NCBI RefSeq assembly: GCF_026340255.1
Contig: NZ_JAPEPJ010000002.1
Coordinates: 558,001-622,000, forward strand
Direction: 5' to 3'
Length of the DNA stretch: 64,000 nt
Origin: Streptomyces sp. NBC_01408
Lineage (GTDB): Bacteria > Actinomycetota > Actinomycetes > Streptomycetales > Streptomycetaceae
How positions within the stretch are numbered: position 1 is the first letter of the stretch; each line of letters begins with the position of its first letter. Both the position numbers and the translations under genes were made by a program. Positions 16,471 to 24,596 of the stretch are shown here, one piece after another. The notes beneath the pieces were generated by a model that saw nothing but the letters and a program-made list of their open reading frames with translations, was not told where the DNA came from and searched no databases.

Positions 16471-19083
16471 TTGCCAGAGAACCCGGATGAACGAGTGCCC
16501 TCCGACCGAGAAGCGGGGCGCATGATGCACGACCCCGAATTCCATGACGCTGCCGGCGTCCTCACGGAACCGGGAGACGACACGTACGCCCTCCTGGATG
16601 TGCACGGAGTCCTGCTGGGCCTCAGCCCCGGAGCAGAGCGCCTGCTCGGCTACACCGCGGAGGAGGTCCAGGGCCGGCGTGCGGCAGATCTCCTCTCCTC
16701 GCCCTCGGACGCCGCCGGGCTGGTGGGGCATTGCACGCCGGATGCGGTGGTCGACCTGGGCCCGGCCGTTCTCAGGCACCGCAGCGGACACGGTGTCGAG
16801 GTGACCCTGCAGGCACGTCCCATGATCTCCACGGCCGGGGACCAGCAGTGGCTGATCCGGGCGGCGGACGCCGATATGACGCGGCGTCAGGAGCTCGGCG
16901 AAGCCCTGCTGAGGGGACTGTTCACGGAGTCGCCGTTCCTCATCGATGTCTTCGACCGGCAATTGCGGTTCGTGGCACAGAACGACGCACAGCGCCGCAC
17001 CACGGGGTTCGCGGGCACCGAATTCATCGGGCACACCATGGCGGAGGTCGCCCCAGCCGGCCTGTTGGACATGGCAGCCATGGAGGCCCGACAGCGTCGG
17101 GTCCTCGAGAGCGGCGAGGCCCAGATCCAGACGGAGGTGCACGGCCGCACGCCCGACGACCCGGACCGTGAACACGTCTGGTCCGAGTCCATCCTTCCGC
17201 TCCGGAGCCGGTCGGGAGGGGTGATCGCACTGGCGCACGCGGTCGCCGACGTGACCGAACGGGCCAGGGCCCGGGAGCGGTTGGCGTTCGCGAGCGAGGC
17301 GAGTGCGCGGATCGGGGGCACCCTGGACGTCCTGCGGACCGCTCAGGAACTCGTCGATGTGGCCGTGCCCCGATTCGCCGACCATGCCTACGTCAACCTG
17401 CTGGATCCGGTGTTCGCCGGCCAGGAACCGCTGACCGGTCCGGTCCGCGAGGAGGTACCGCTGCGCCGCGCCGCGAGTTCCACCGTCCCGGACGGCCCAG
17501 CGGATGCGGCGGTGGCGACCGGCGATGTCGATCCGTTCACGGCGGGCGCGGGTTCCCTGTTCACCCGCGTCATGACGGACGGCGAGCCCTTGCTGCTGAC
17601 GGGTGAGGAGCTGATCGCCGAGCTCACTCCGGCCGATCCCCGACGGGCCGGGCTCGTGCGCGAATTCGGCGTCCACTCCTGGTTGTTGGTCCCGATGTCC
17701 GCCCGGGGCGCCGTACTGGGCGCGGTGGTCTTCGTACGCTTCCAGCGCGCCCACGCCTTCGAGCCGGACGATGTCCTGCTCGCCGAGGAGATCGTGGCGC
17801 GTGCCGCCGTGTGCATCGACAATGCGAGCCGGTACACCCGGGAACGGACGACTGCGCTGGCGCTCCGGCGCAGTCTGCTGCCGCAGGAACTCCCGGAGCT
17901 CGGCGCCGCCGAGACGGTGTCCCGCTATCTGCCGGCGCGCGGTCACGCGGCACTGGGCGGTGCCTGGTTCGACGTGATCCCGCTGTCGGGTGCGCGGGTG
18001 GCGCTGGTGGTGGGAGAGGTACCGGGGCAGGGGCTGCACTCGGCGGTGACCATGGGGCGGCTGCGTACGGCCGTACGGACGCTCGCCGATCTCGATCTCT
18101 CACCGGAGGAGCTGCTGACCCACCTGGACGACCAGGTCAACCGGTTCCAGGACGAGCACGGCGAGGGCCTCGCCGGCCGGGCCGCCGGCACGACGTGCGT
18201 GTACGCGGTCTACGATCCGGTCGCACGGACGTGCGTGGTGGCACGGGCGGGCCACGCGGCCCCCGCCCTGGCGTCGGCGGACGGCGGGGTACAGGTCCTC
18301 GATGTACCCGGCGGAGCCCCCCTGGGCCAGGGCGGGGCTCCTTTCGAGAGTGCCGAGTTCGCCCTGGACGACGGGGACCTGCTCCTGCTGTACACCGAGG
18401 GTCTGGTGACGACGCAGGGCGGGAGCCGCGACGCGGGACTCGGACGGCTGCGCGAGGCGCTGTCCGACGCCCGGCACGGGGCGGCTCCGAGCCCTTCCCG
18501 TTCGGAGCCCGGACTCGACGACATCAGCGACACGGTGATCGCCCGGCTGCTGCCGGCCCACCCGGACGACGACGTGGTGCTCCTGGCAGCGCGGGTACAC
18601 GGCCTGGACGCGGACCGGCACGCCAGCTGGGAGCTCCCGTCCGAAGCCGAGGTCGTGAGCCGGGCACGCGGCCTCGCGACGCGGCAACTCACCGACTGGG
18701 GCTTGGAGGAGCTGGAGTTCACCACCGAGCTGGTCGTCAGCGAACTCCTCACCAATGCCATCCGCTACGGCGGTCCGCCGATCAGGCTGCGGCTGATCCG
18801 CGACCGCAGCCTGATCTGCGAGGTCCAGGACGGCAGCAGCACGTCTCCGCACATCCGGCGGGCCCTGGAGACCGACGAGGGCGGACGCGGGCTGTTCATG
18901 GTCGCCCAGTTCACCCAGCTCTGGGGCACGCGCTACCACGACCGCGGCAAGACCATCTGGGCCGAGCAGCCCTTCCCGGACGGAGGGGCGGCCGCAGGGC
19001 TGCCGGGCTTCCCGGACTTCGAGGAGTTCGCGGACCTCGGGGACCTCACGGACCTCGGGGACCTCGCGGACACGGCCGAGTGA
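16471..19083 (+). CDS. PAS-PAS-GAF-SpoIIE phosphatase-HATPase signalling protein
   Basis: 870 residues, TTG start with GAAGGG 5 bases upstream. Domain order by inspection: PAS about 40-130, PAS about 145-265, GAF about 275-460, PP2C-type SpoIIE about 480-700, RsbW-like HATPase about 710-840 (ELVVSELLTNAIRYGG is the N box). Such fusions normally act on anti-anti-sigma factors. Expected metal-site residues are altered: GGDWYD reads GGAWFD (about residue 496), VGDVxGHG reads VGEVPGQG, and YTDGL reads YTEGL. Phosphatase activity is therefore uncertain. The C-terminus is a DLGDLTDLGDLAD repeat. It has no operator of the surrounding regulon and may simply have settled there. Confidence 0.85.
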   Translation: MPENPDERVPSDREAGRMMHDPEFHDAAGVLTEPGDDTYALLDVHGVLLGLSPGAERLLGYTAEEVQGRRAADLLSSPSDAAGLVGHCTPDAVVDLGPAVLRHRSGHGVEVTLQARPMISTAGDQQWLIRAADADMTRRQELGEALLRGLFTESPFLIDVFDRQLRFVAQNDAQRRTTGFAGTEFIGHTMAEVAPAGLLDMAAMEARQRRVLESGEAQIQTEVHGRTPDDPDREHVWSESILPLRSRSGGVIALAHAVADVTERARARERLAFASEASARIGGTLDVLRTAQELVDVAVPRFADHAYVNLLDPVFAGQEPLTGPVREEVPLRRAASSTVPDGPADAAVATGDVDPFTAGAGSLFTRVMTDGEPLLLTGEELIAELTPADPRRAGLVREFGVHSWLLVPMSARGAVLGAVVFVRFQRAHAFEPDDVLLAEEIVARAAVCIDNASRYTRERTTALALRRSLLPQELPELGAAETVSRYLPARGHAALGGAWFDVIPLSGARVALVVGEVPGQGLHSAVTMGRLRTAVRTLADLDLSPEELLTHLDDQVNRFQDEHGEGLAGRAAGTTCVYAVYDPVARTCVVARAGHAAPALASADGGVQVLDVPGGAPLGQGGAPFESAEFALDDGDLLLLYTEGLVTTQGGSRDAGLGRLREALSDARHGAAPSPSRSEPGLDDISDTVIARLLPAHPDDDVVLLAARVHGLDADRHASWELPSEAEVVSRARGLATRQLTDWGLEELEFTTELVVSELLTNAIRYGGPPIRLRLIRDRSLICEVQDGSSTSPHIRRALETDEGGRGLFMVAQFTQLWGTRYHDRGKTIWAEQPFPDGGAAAGLPGFPDFEEFADLGDLTDLGDLADTAE

Positions 19084-19126
19084 GCGCCGGGCACCCCGGA
19101 CCCACTCGGCCACCGCCGCTCCTCGG

Positions 19127-19933
19127 CTACTCGGGGCCGGAGGTGCCGGACTCCAGCAGCGTGCCGCCGTCCCAGGTGACTCCGACCTGCCGGTAGTACG
19201 CGCCGATCGGCTCCCGCATCTCCAGCCGGGCCAGTTCCTCGGTCGGAGCCTCGAACAGCCTCAGGTCCGCGTCGGCGGCCCAGGGCCTGCCTGCCTCGAA
19301 GGACGCCGCCCCGGTCTCGATCAATTCGTCCAGCGCCAGGCCCTTGCCCTTCTCGATCGACGGCAGCCAGCGGTGGTGCGCCATCGGATGGCCGTTGACG
19401 AAGCCGTTGGTCTCGGAGGGCTCCCGCAGCGTGACGACCGCCTCGGCCAGCCGCCGGTCGGCAGCGGCGAGCGTCGCTCCGAAGGCCGCGCCCGCCTCGA
19501 TCCGCGGCGCGGGCCCGTACGGGTGGGGACGCGTCATGTGGATGGAGCCCAGCTTCTTCGGGTAGCCCTGGTGGAAGCCCCGCGCGATGGCGAAGTCCTT
19601 GTCCACCCAGATGTACACGCAGCGGGAGTACGTCCTCCCCTTGTACGAGCAGCGCACCACCACGAACGCTTCCTTGTACTGGGAGCGCACCGGGTCGAGC
19701 AGCTCCTCACGGGAGTCGCCGCACGACTGCCAGTCGGCCCAGATCAGGGCCACCGCGCCCGGGTCCTCGTCGGCGAGTCCGAGCGGCTCCGGCAGCAGCT
19801 CGGCGACCCGTGCGGGGTCGGTCCGGTACTCGACGGTGATCAGATCGCCGGAGTAGTGCCACGGGGGCGAGGGGACGAGCGAGGACCCGCCGGTGGCGGT
19901 CTTGGGGTGGAAAAATCCGCGGACGCCGGCCAT
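19127..19933 (-). CDS. Acetoacetate decarboxylase-family protein
   Basis: 268 residues. ATG at 19931-19933 follows AAGGAGG by 5 bases; the frame stays open farther upstream but without conserved sequence. The Schiff-base lysine motif YPKK in FHQGYPKKLGSIHM (about residue 125) matches the active-site peptide of clostridial acetoacetate decarboxylase. PPWHYSGDLITVEYRTDP and VEYRTDPARVAELLPEPL are the family's N-terminal hallmarks. A MarR-type operator lies 31 bases upstream, so it is probably part of the catabolic regulon and may decarboxylate or isomerise a beta-keto acid or unsaturated oxo-acid from ring cleavage (inference). It is convergent with the SpoIIE gene, with only 43 bases between. 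Confidence 0.85.
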   Translation of the reverse strand: MAGVRGFFHPKTATGGSSLVPSPPWHYSGDLITVEYRTDPARVAELLPEPLGLADEDPGAVALIWADWQSCGDSREELLDPVRSQYKEAFVVVRCSYKGRTYSRCVYIWVDKDFAIARGFHQGYPKKLGSIHMTRPHPYGPAPRIEAGAAFGATLAAADRRLAEAVVTLREPSETNGFVNGHPMAHHRWLPSIEKGKGLALDELIETGAASFEAGRPWAADADLRLFEAPTEELARLEMREPIGAYYRQVGVTWDGGTLLESGTSGPE

Positions 19934-19963
19934 GGCGCCTCCTTCGGGGTGCGATCCGGAAAT

Positions 19964-19979
19964 CGTTTGAACCCATACG
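19964..19979. promoter_or_regulatory. MarR-type operator O5 (acetoacetate decarboxylase-like gene)
   Basis: CGTTTGAACCCATACG: 16-bp palindrome of the regulon class, 31 bases upstream of the decarboxylase-family ATG. Confidence 0.62.
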
Positions 19980-20085
19980 ATAAGCCCGGAGGGCAGCCCT
20001 TCCGCAAGCCCCGCAGACGTCACATCAGCCACGGATCACCCGAGGGAAACTCCGGGCCCGGCGGAATCCGCCGGGCCCGGGACGG

Positions 20086-20658
20086 TCAAACCTTCGGCCG
20101 CCGCCCCGAGCGCCGCGGCCCGAGCTCCGAGGCTCCGAGCAGCTCCTGGCGCCGCTCCTCACCGTGCTCCTCGAGCTGGGCGACGATGGCACGCAGTCCG
20201 TCCGCGAGACGCAGACACTCCTCGGCACTGAGCCGCGAGGCCACGAACGCCTCCTCGTCGTTGAACGCCGGGAAGAGCTGCTCCATGAGCGCCTCGCCTT
20301 CCGCGGTCAGCGCGAGTAGCACCCGCCGACCGTCTTCCGGGTGAGGCGTGCGGGAAACGAGACCCCTCGACTCCAGAGTCCGCGCGACGCCGGTGAGGGT
20401 GCCCTTGGTGATCCCCGCCTCCTCGGCCACGTGGCGGGTCTCCGTCTCACCCCAGATCCACAGCACCCACAGCACCACGAAGCCGGTCCAGGTGACCTCG
20501 GCGGGCCGCAGCACGGAGTTCTCCAGATGCTGGCGCACGGCTGCCGCCGCGCGGTGGATATTGGCGACCGCCGCCATCTGCTCACGCTGCAGCCGGAAGC
20601 CGCCGAGCTTCGCCTGAACGGCCTTCTCGGTCTCGATGATCGATCGATGCCCAGCCAC
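20086..20658 (-). CDS. MarR-family transcriptional regulator, likely controller of the catabolic regulon
   Basis: 190 residues, GTG at 20656-20658 with GGGGAG close upstream; a longer open frame to 20922 is non-coding in composition. The winged helix-turn-helix is visible as RHVAEEAGITKGTLTGVART followed by LESRGLVSRTPHPEDGRRV (about residues 75-115), the standard MarR recognition helix and wing with the conserved Asp-Gly-Arg-Arg. One palindromic operator lies 50 bases upstream of its own start (autoregulation) and another controls the divergent ligase gene. MarR proteins usually repress and release on ligand binding; the ligand here is presumably a pathway substrate or intermediate (inference). 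Confidence 0.88.
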   Translation of the reverse strand: MAGHRSIIETEKAVQAKLGGFRLQREQMAAVANIHRAAAAVRQHLENSVLRPAEVTWTGFVVLWVLWIWGETETRHVAEEAGITKGTLTGVARTLESRGLVSRTPHPEDGRRVLLALTAEGEALMEQLFPAFNDEEAFVASRLSAEECLRLADGLRAIVAQLEEHGEERRQELLGASELGPRRSGRRPKV

Positions 20659-20707
20659 TGACTCCCCCTCGGTCACGGGAAGGCGTTGACACCGCCCCCA
20701 TGAAATT

Positions 20708-20723
20708 CGTTTGCCCCCAAATT
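20708..20723. promoter_or_regulatory. MarR-type operator O6 (marR promoter)
   Basis: CGTTTGCCCCCAAATT: the most degenerate copy, 50 bases upstream of the MarR start. It lies in the 302-base divergent region shared with the ligase gene. Confidence 0.5.
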
Positions 20724-20825
20724 TTACGCCCCGCCCGGCCTGTCCACCCACGATCACGCCGATCCCGCGGCCCCGCGGGGACGAATTGCCGACCAACTCT
20801 TGCGGGCGCCCCCTCCCGTTCGTAT

Positions 20826-20841
20826 CGTTTGACCTCAAACG
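20826..20841. promoter_or_regulatory. MarR-type operator O7 (ligase promoter), perfect palindrome
   Basis: CGTTTGACCTCAAACG: a perfect 7-2-7 inverted repeat, the best match to consensus in the window, about 120 bases upstream of the glutamine-synthetase-like gene. Confidence 0.7.
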
Positions 20842-20960
20842 ACTTTCTGCGGGGTCCTCCGCAGCCCCGCCCACGGCACAGATCGCATGTGCACCATGGT
20901 GATACGGGCGAGATTTCCCCACGTACCGCCATGTCTTGCCCGTACCCGAGGAGACCGACG

Positions 20961-22316
20961 GTGAGCACTGACCAGTCCGGACAGATCCAGCAGCAGATCG
21001 AGGCGCTCGCCGCCCAGGGCATCGATGTCGTGCGCATCATTTACCCCGACCTCATCGGCGTCGACCGCGGCCGGGACATCCTGCTCCATCACCTGCCCAA
21101 CGCAACCGGCCACGGCCTGGCCTTCTGCCGGGCGATCTACCACACCGGCGCCCTCGGCGACCACTCCGACATCCCCGGCGGCCTCGACGCCGGCATGCCC
21201 GACATCACCGTACGGCCGGACCTGAGCACGCTCGTCCCACTCCCCTGGGAACCCGGCGTGGCCTGGTGCATCGGTGACGCCCGCGACCCCGACACCGGCC
21301 TGCCCGCCCCGGAGTCCCCCCGCGACCTGCTGCGCCAGGTCACCGGACGCCTAGCCGAGGACGGTCTCAAGGCCGTCGTCGGCCCCGAGCTGGAGTACGT
21401 CCTGCTCGACCCGGACCCCGCCTCCCCCACCGGCTGGCGCCGTTACGCCGCAGCACCCGGCAACGTCTACACCGTCGGGCGCAAGGGCGACCCCGACGGA
21501 CACCTGCTGCGGACCCTGCGCCACCTGCACCGCCTCAACATCGGTGCCACGGGCGGCAACCGGGAGTACGACGGCGGCCAGTTCGAGATCAACCTCGACC
21601 ACTCCGAGGCCCTGGACGCGGCCGACCGGGCCTTCCGCTTCAAGGCCGCAGTCAAGGAACTCGCCCGCACCGAGGGCCGCCTGGCCACTTTCATGGCCAA
21701 ACCCCTCAACGACGGCGGCGGTTCCGGCTTCCACCTGCACATCTCCGTGATCGACGCGGACGGACACAACGTGTTCGACGGCCTCGGGCAGCCCTTCGGC
21801 CTGTCCGCCAAGGCCCGCTACGCCGTCGCCGGCCTGCTCACCCACGCCCCCGCCCTCGCCGCCCTGTTCAACCCGACGGTCAACTCGTACAAGCGGTTCG
21901 GCCCCGACACCGCCGCACCCTGGCTGATCGACTGGGGCCTGGACCACCGCGGCGCGATGGTGCGCATCCCGCCGGAGCGCGGCGCCGCGGCCCGCCTGGA
22001 GATGCGCCTCGGCGACGCCACCGCCAACCCCTACCTCGCCATCGCCGGGCTCGTCGCCGCCATCCACCTGGGAATCCGCGCCGCAGCCGAGCCGCCCACC
22101 CCGACCGGCGGCTACGGCTACGACCCCGCGAGCGCCCCCAAGCTGCCCACAGACCTCGGCGCGGCGCTCGACGCCCTGGAAGCCGACGACGAGCTGACCG
22201 AAGTGCTCGGCAAGCCCTTCGTCGACGCCTTCCTGATCTTCAAGCGCGACGAACTCGCCCGCTACGGACGGCACGTCACCGACTGGGAGTTCCGCGAGTA
22301 CGCCCAGCTGATCTGA
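20961..22316 (+). CDS. Glutamine synthetase-like gamma-glutamyl-amine ligase
   Basis: 451 residues, GTG at 20961 with GAGGAG 8 bases upstream. It has the GS fold signatures: metal Glu in GPELEYVL, EYDGGQFEINL, His in GGGSGFHLHIS, NSYKRFG, and RIPPERGAAARLEMRLGDAT near the C-terminus. The Streptomyces housekeeping glutamine synthetases are not found in such settings. Context (operator, PuuC-like and PuuD-like enzymes, GATase, permease) argues for an ATP-dependent ligase joining glutamate to an amine, as do PuuA, the Streptomyces GlnA3/GlnA4 proteins, or TdnQ for aniline. Which amine it takes cannot be decided from sequence. Confidence 0.87.
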   Translation: MSTDQSGQIQQQIEALAAQGIDVVRIIYPDLIGVDRGRDILLHHLPNATGHGLAFCRAIYHTGALGDHSDIPGGLDAGMPDITVRPDLSTLVPLPWEPGVAWCIGDARDPDTGLPAPESPRDLLRQVTGRLAEDGLKAVVGPELEYVLLDPDPASPTGWRRYAAAPGNVYTVGRKGDPDGHLLRTLRHLHRLNIGATGGNREYDGGQFEINLDHSEALDAADRAFRFKAAVKELARTEGRLATFMAKPLNDGGGSGFHLHISVIDADGHNVFDGLGQPFGLSAKARYAVAGLLTHAPALAALFNPTVNSYKRFGPDTAAPWLIDWGLDHRGAMVRIPPERGAAARLEMRLGDATANPYLAIAGLVAAIHLGIRAAAEPPTPTGGYGYDPASAPKLPTDLGAALDALEADDELTEVLGKPFVDAFLIFKRDELARYGRHVTDWEFREYAQLI

Positions 22317-22350
22317 CGACATCACCAACCACACCCCTGGCCTGGAGCCC

Positions 22351-23286
22351 ATGCCCCTCCCCGGACGCCGCAGACGCCGATCCCCCCGACTCTCCCGTGA
22401 GCTCGGCGACGTACCCCTCGGCAGGACTCTGAGATCGCTGGCCGCCCCGCCTTCCCGCGGGCCCGAACTCGCGATCGCGCTCATGGAAGACGTGATCAGG
22501 AACGCGGGGCAGGACTGGGACCGGCGCACCCACCGCATCCGTGTCCTCGCCGAGGCTGCGGGGCGCGGGCTGCCGCTCACCTGGCGGCGGCGGTCCCACA
22601 CCCAGGACGCCCTCGTCCTCCACGCCTGGTCGGACCTGGTCCACGCCCGCCGGACGGGCTCTCCCTCGGACCTGTCGGCCGCGGAAGCCACCTGCCGCCA
22701 TGCCGCGGAACTCGGCCCCGCCGATCCCGTCCCGTGGATCGTCCTCCTGTCCATCCTCCGTCTTCGCGGGGGCCCCGAGGCTGAACTGGCCTCGGCGTGG
22801 CGAGAGGCCGGGGCCCGGGATCCGTGGAACAGGGAGGCCCACGTGCAGCTTCTCGGCTACCTCTCGCCGGGAGAGTGCGGTTCCGTGGCGCGGATGCTCG
22901 ACTTCGTCGACGGCGTCCGCGCCACGGCGCCGGACACCTCGCCCGTCGGTGGCCTGGAACTGGCCGCGCTCATCGACCGCTACCACTGGAACACGGCACG
23001 TGGCGGACTCGACGCTCTGACCGCCCGCCACCTGCTGTCACGCCCCCCGGCCGCGCGGGCGCTCGGCCGGGCAGCCGAGCTCTGGCCCCGGCCCGGCCAC
23101 CTCACGCATTCCGCCGCCCTCGCCGACCTCAATCTGCTCGCGTACGCACTGGTGCAGGCCCGACGTCTGGAGGAAGCAGCCATAACGTTCGCCACACTCG
23201 ACGGATCGGCAACCCCGCACCCCTGGGCTACCGGCGGAGACCCTCTCGAACAGTTCACGTACTGGCACAACCGACTCCTCGGCTGA
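22351..23286 (+). CDS. Hypothetical protein with TPR-like helical repeats
   Basis: 311 residues, 34 bases after the ligase gene on the same strand. I do not recognise a named family. The N-terminus is very basic ([16 protein letters not shown]); the middle is alpha-helical with Ala/Leu/Trp-rich stretches such as DPVPWIVLLSILRLRGGPEA and AREAGARDPWN-like helix pairs that suggest solenoid repeats. The C-terminus ends in EQFTYWHNRLLG. It has no signal peptide or transmembrane segment. Codon use is typical of the neighbours. Similar proteins are widespread hypotheticals in Streptomyces; a link with the regulon is only positional. Confidence 0.65.
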   Translation: MPLPGRRRRRSPRLSRELGDVPLGRTLRSLAAPPSRGPELAIALMEDVIRNAGQDWDRRTHRIRVLAEAAGRGLPLTWRRRSHTQDALVLHAWSDLVHARRTGSPSDLSAAEATCRHAAELGPADPVPWIVLLSILRLRGGPEAELASAWREAGARDPWNREAHVQLLGYLSPGECGSVARMLDFVDGVRATAPDTSPVGGLELAALIDRYHWNTARGGLDALTARHLLSRPPAARALGRAAELWPRPGHLTHSAALADLNLLAYALVQARRLEEAAITFATLDGSATPHPWATGGDPLEQFTYWHNRLLG

Positions 23287-23950
23287 TCCTGCCCTCATCG
23301 GCTTCTACGGCCGGCTCCGGACGGCTTTGGTGTCCACCGCATCACTGTAGGAGCGCCCGGTTTCCCCATTGCCGTGTCTCCCGATTTGTCTGCTCCCTGC
23401 CCGCGTTTTGCAGGTCAAGGGCGATGCCCGGAGCCTACAACGATTCGCATGTTCGGTCAGCTTTCCCCAGGTCTCTCAGGACTCATGCTGACCGAATGCT
23501 GAGTATTCCGACGCGCCGTCAGGCCGGTGCGGTAGCGCTCCCTCGCCCTCTGACCACTGCCGCCTCGGCAGCCGTTAGCGACATCCTCGGGGCCGAAGGC
23601 ATCAGCCGGATTGCCCCCGCACGGCGGGCTCCGCGAGCAGCGCGAGGGCCCGGCGCGGAGCCTGCGGTGCCCTTGCCGATCGGGTCGGGCACAGCCATGT
23701 CCGACTCGCCTTCCCCGACCACCTGCTCCACCTCCAGCAGGAGCGGAACCTCACGTACGAGACCCCCGCAGCCGCCTTGGGGCGAGCGCGGCCTCGGGGC
23801 GGCGCCGCCCCGACCAGATGTCGCGGCCGCCGTCTACCCACCCATCTGGGCCGAACCCGGCCGTTGGGACCGCAACGAGCAAGGTCGGCGCCTCGTCGCA
23901 GATCGTCGACATGGATCCCGGAGGAGGCAGAGTTTCCGTCATCGCGGGGT
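23287..23950. other. Gap between the catabolic island and the polyketide cluster; no supported gene
   Basis: About 660 bases, flanked by convergent genes. Short frames on both strands lack domains and start sites. It contains an inverted repeat TTCGGTCAGC (23452-23461) / GCTGACCGAA (23487-23496), the right copy of the 18-bp direct repeat, and an 18-base palindrome CGGGGCGGCGCCGCCCCG (23795-23812). One plus-strand frame reads like a decayed protein (DHLLHLQQERNLTYETPAAA near 23.72 kb), but I cannot name it. Confidence 0.5.
23485..23502. repeat. Right copy of the 18-bp direct repeat flanking the catabolic island
   Basis: ATGCTGACCGAATGCTGA, matching 5871-5888 at 17 of 18 positions in the same orientation. 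Its central GCTGACCGAA also pairs with TTCGGTCAGC 25 bases to the left, so this copy sits in an inverted repeat as well. Confidence 0.4.
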
Positions 23951-24457
23951 TCAGGAGGGCGGACTCGGCTCGAACAACGGTGTCAGAGTGTGGAATTCGC
24001 GCCGAAAATACACTGCCGGCTCTTTGTCGTACACACGGGCCTCCGTTACCGCGCCCACGAGGATGGAGTGATCGCCGCCGCCGTATCGGGCGGTCGCTTC
24101 GCATTCCAGCACGGCGCAGGCCCCCTCAAGCAGGGGGTGGCCTTGAAGGTTCGTCGTGAACTCACCCCGGGAGAACTTGTCGACGCCCTTGGAGGAGAAC
24201 CACAGAGCAAGGTCTCGATGCTTGGGCGGCAGTATGTGGACGACCCACGATCTTGCGGCAGAGAAGGCGGGGTGACACTGCGCGTTGACGGAGAGACAGA
24301 CCAATACCAGCGGTGGATCGAGGGAGAGCGAGCAGAAGGAAGTGGCGGTGAAGCCCCACCACTCCCCCTCGGCGTCAACGGTTGTCACGATCGTCACCCC
24401 GCTCGGGAATGAGGACATGGCGTTCCGGAAGCTGTCCGTCAGCTCCTCAGTGGGCAT
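23951..24457 (-). CDS. Flavin reductase-like FMN-binding protein (HpaC/ActVB type)
   Basis: 168 residues. ATG at 24455-24457 follows GGAGG by about 8 bases; the frame upstream has no family similarity. FPSGVTIVTTVDAEGEWWGF, then TATSFCSLSLDPPLVLVCL, is the flavin-reductase barrel signature, and the C-terminus has the GDHSILVGAV motif with the conserved His. Proteins of this family supply reduced FMN/FAD to a partner monooxygenase. No flavin-dependent monooxygenase is in the window, so the partner lies beyond the right edge or elsewhere. It lies 139 bases downstream of the phosphopantetheinyl transferase and is probably the last gene of the polyketide cluster on this side. Confidence 0.85.
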   Translation of the reverse strand: MPTEELTDSFRNAMSSFPSGVTIVTTVDAEGEWWGFTATSFCSLSLDPPLVLVCLSVNAQCHPAFSAARSWVVHILPPKHRDLALWFSSKGVDKFSRGEFTTNLQGHPLLEGACAVLECEATARYGGGDHSILVGAVTEARVYDKEPAVYFRREFHTLTPLFEPSPPS

Positions 24458-24596
24458 TTTCGATTCCCTCCAGACAGGACGCATCGGATGCGCCGTGACC
24501 GGGCTTGCCGTAGAAACGCCGACGGTGCAGTACTGCCGGCCCTGACAGCCCCAAATGGAACGGATACTTCTCCTTGTTCCGGACGCCTCGCACGCA

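Noticed and set aside
15874..18039. A 721-codon minus-strand frame
   Set aside because: Shadow of the PuuD-like and SpoIIE genes on the plus strand; composition is non-protein-like.
23560..23950. Possible decayed gene between the TPR-like and flavin reductase genes
   Set aside because: Short protein-like pieces appear in different frames, but I could not connect them or assign a family, so it is described only as a gap.
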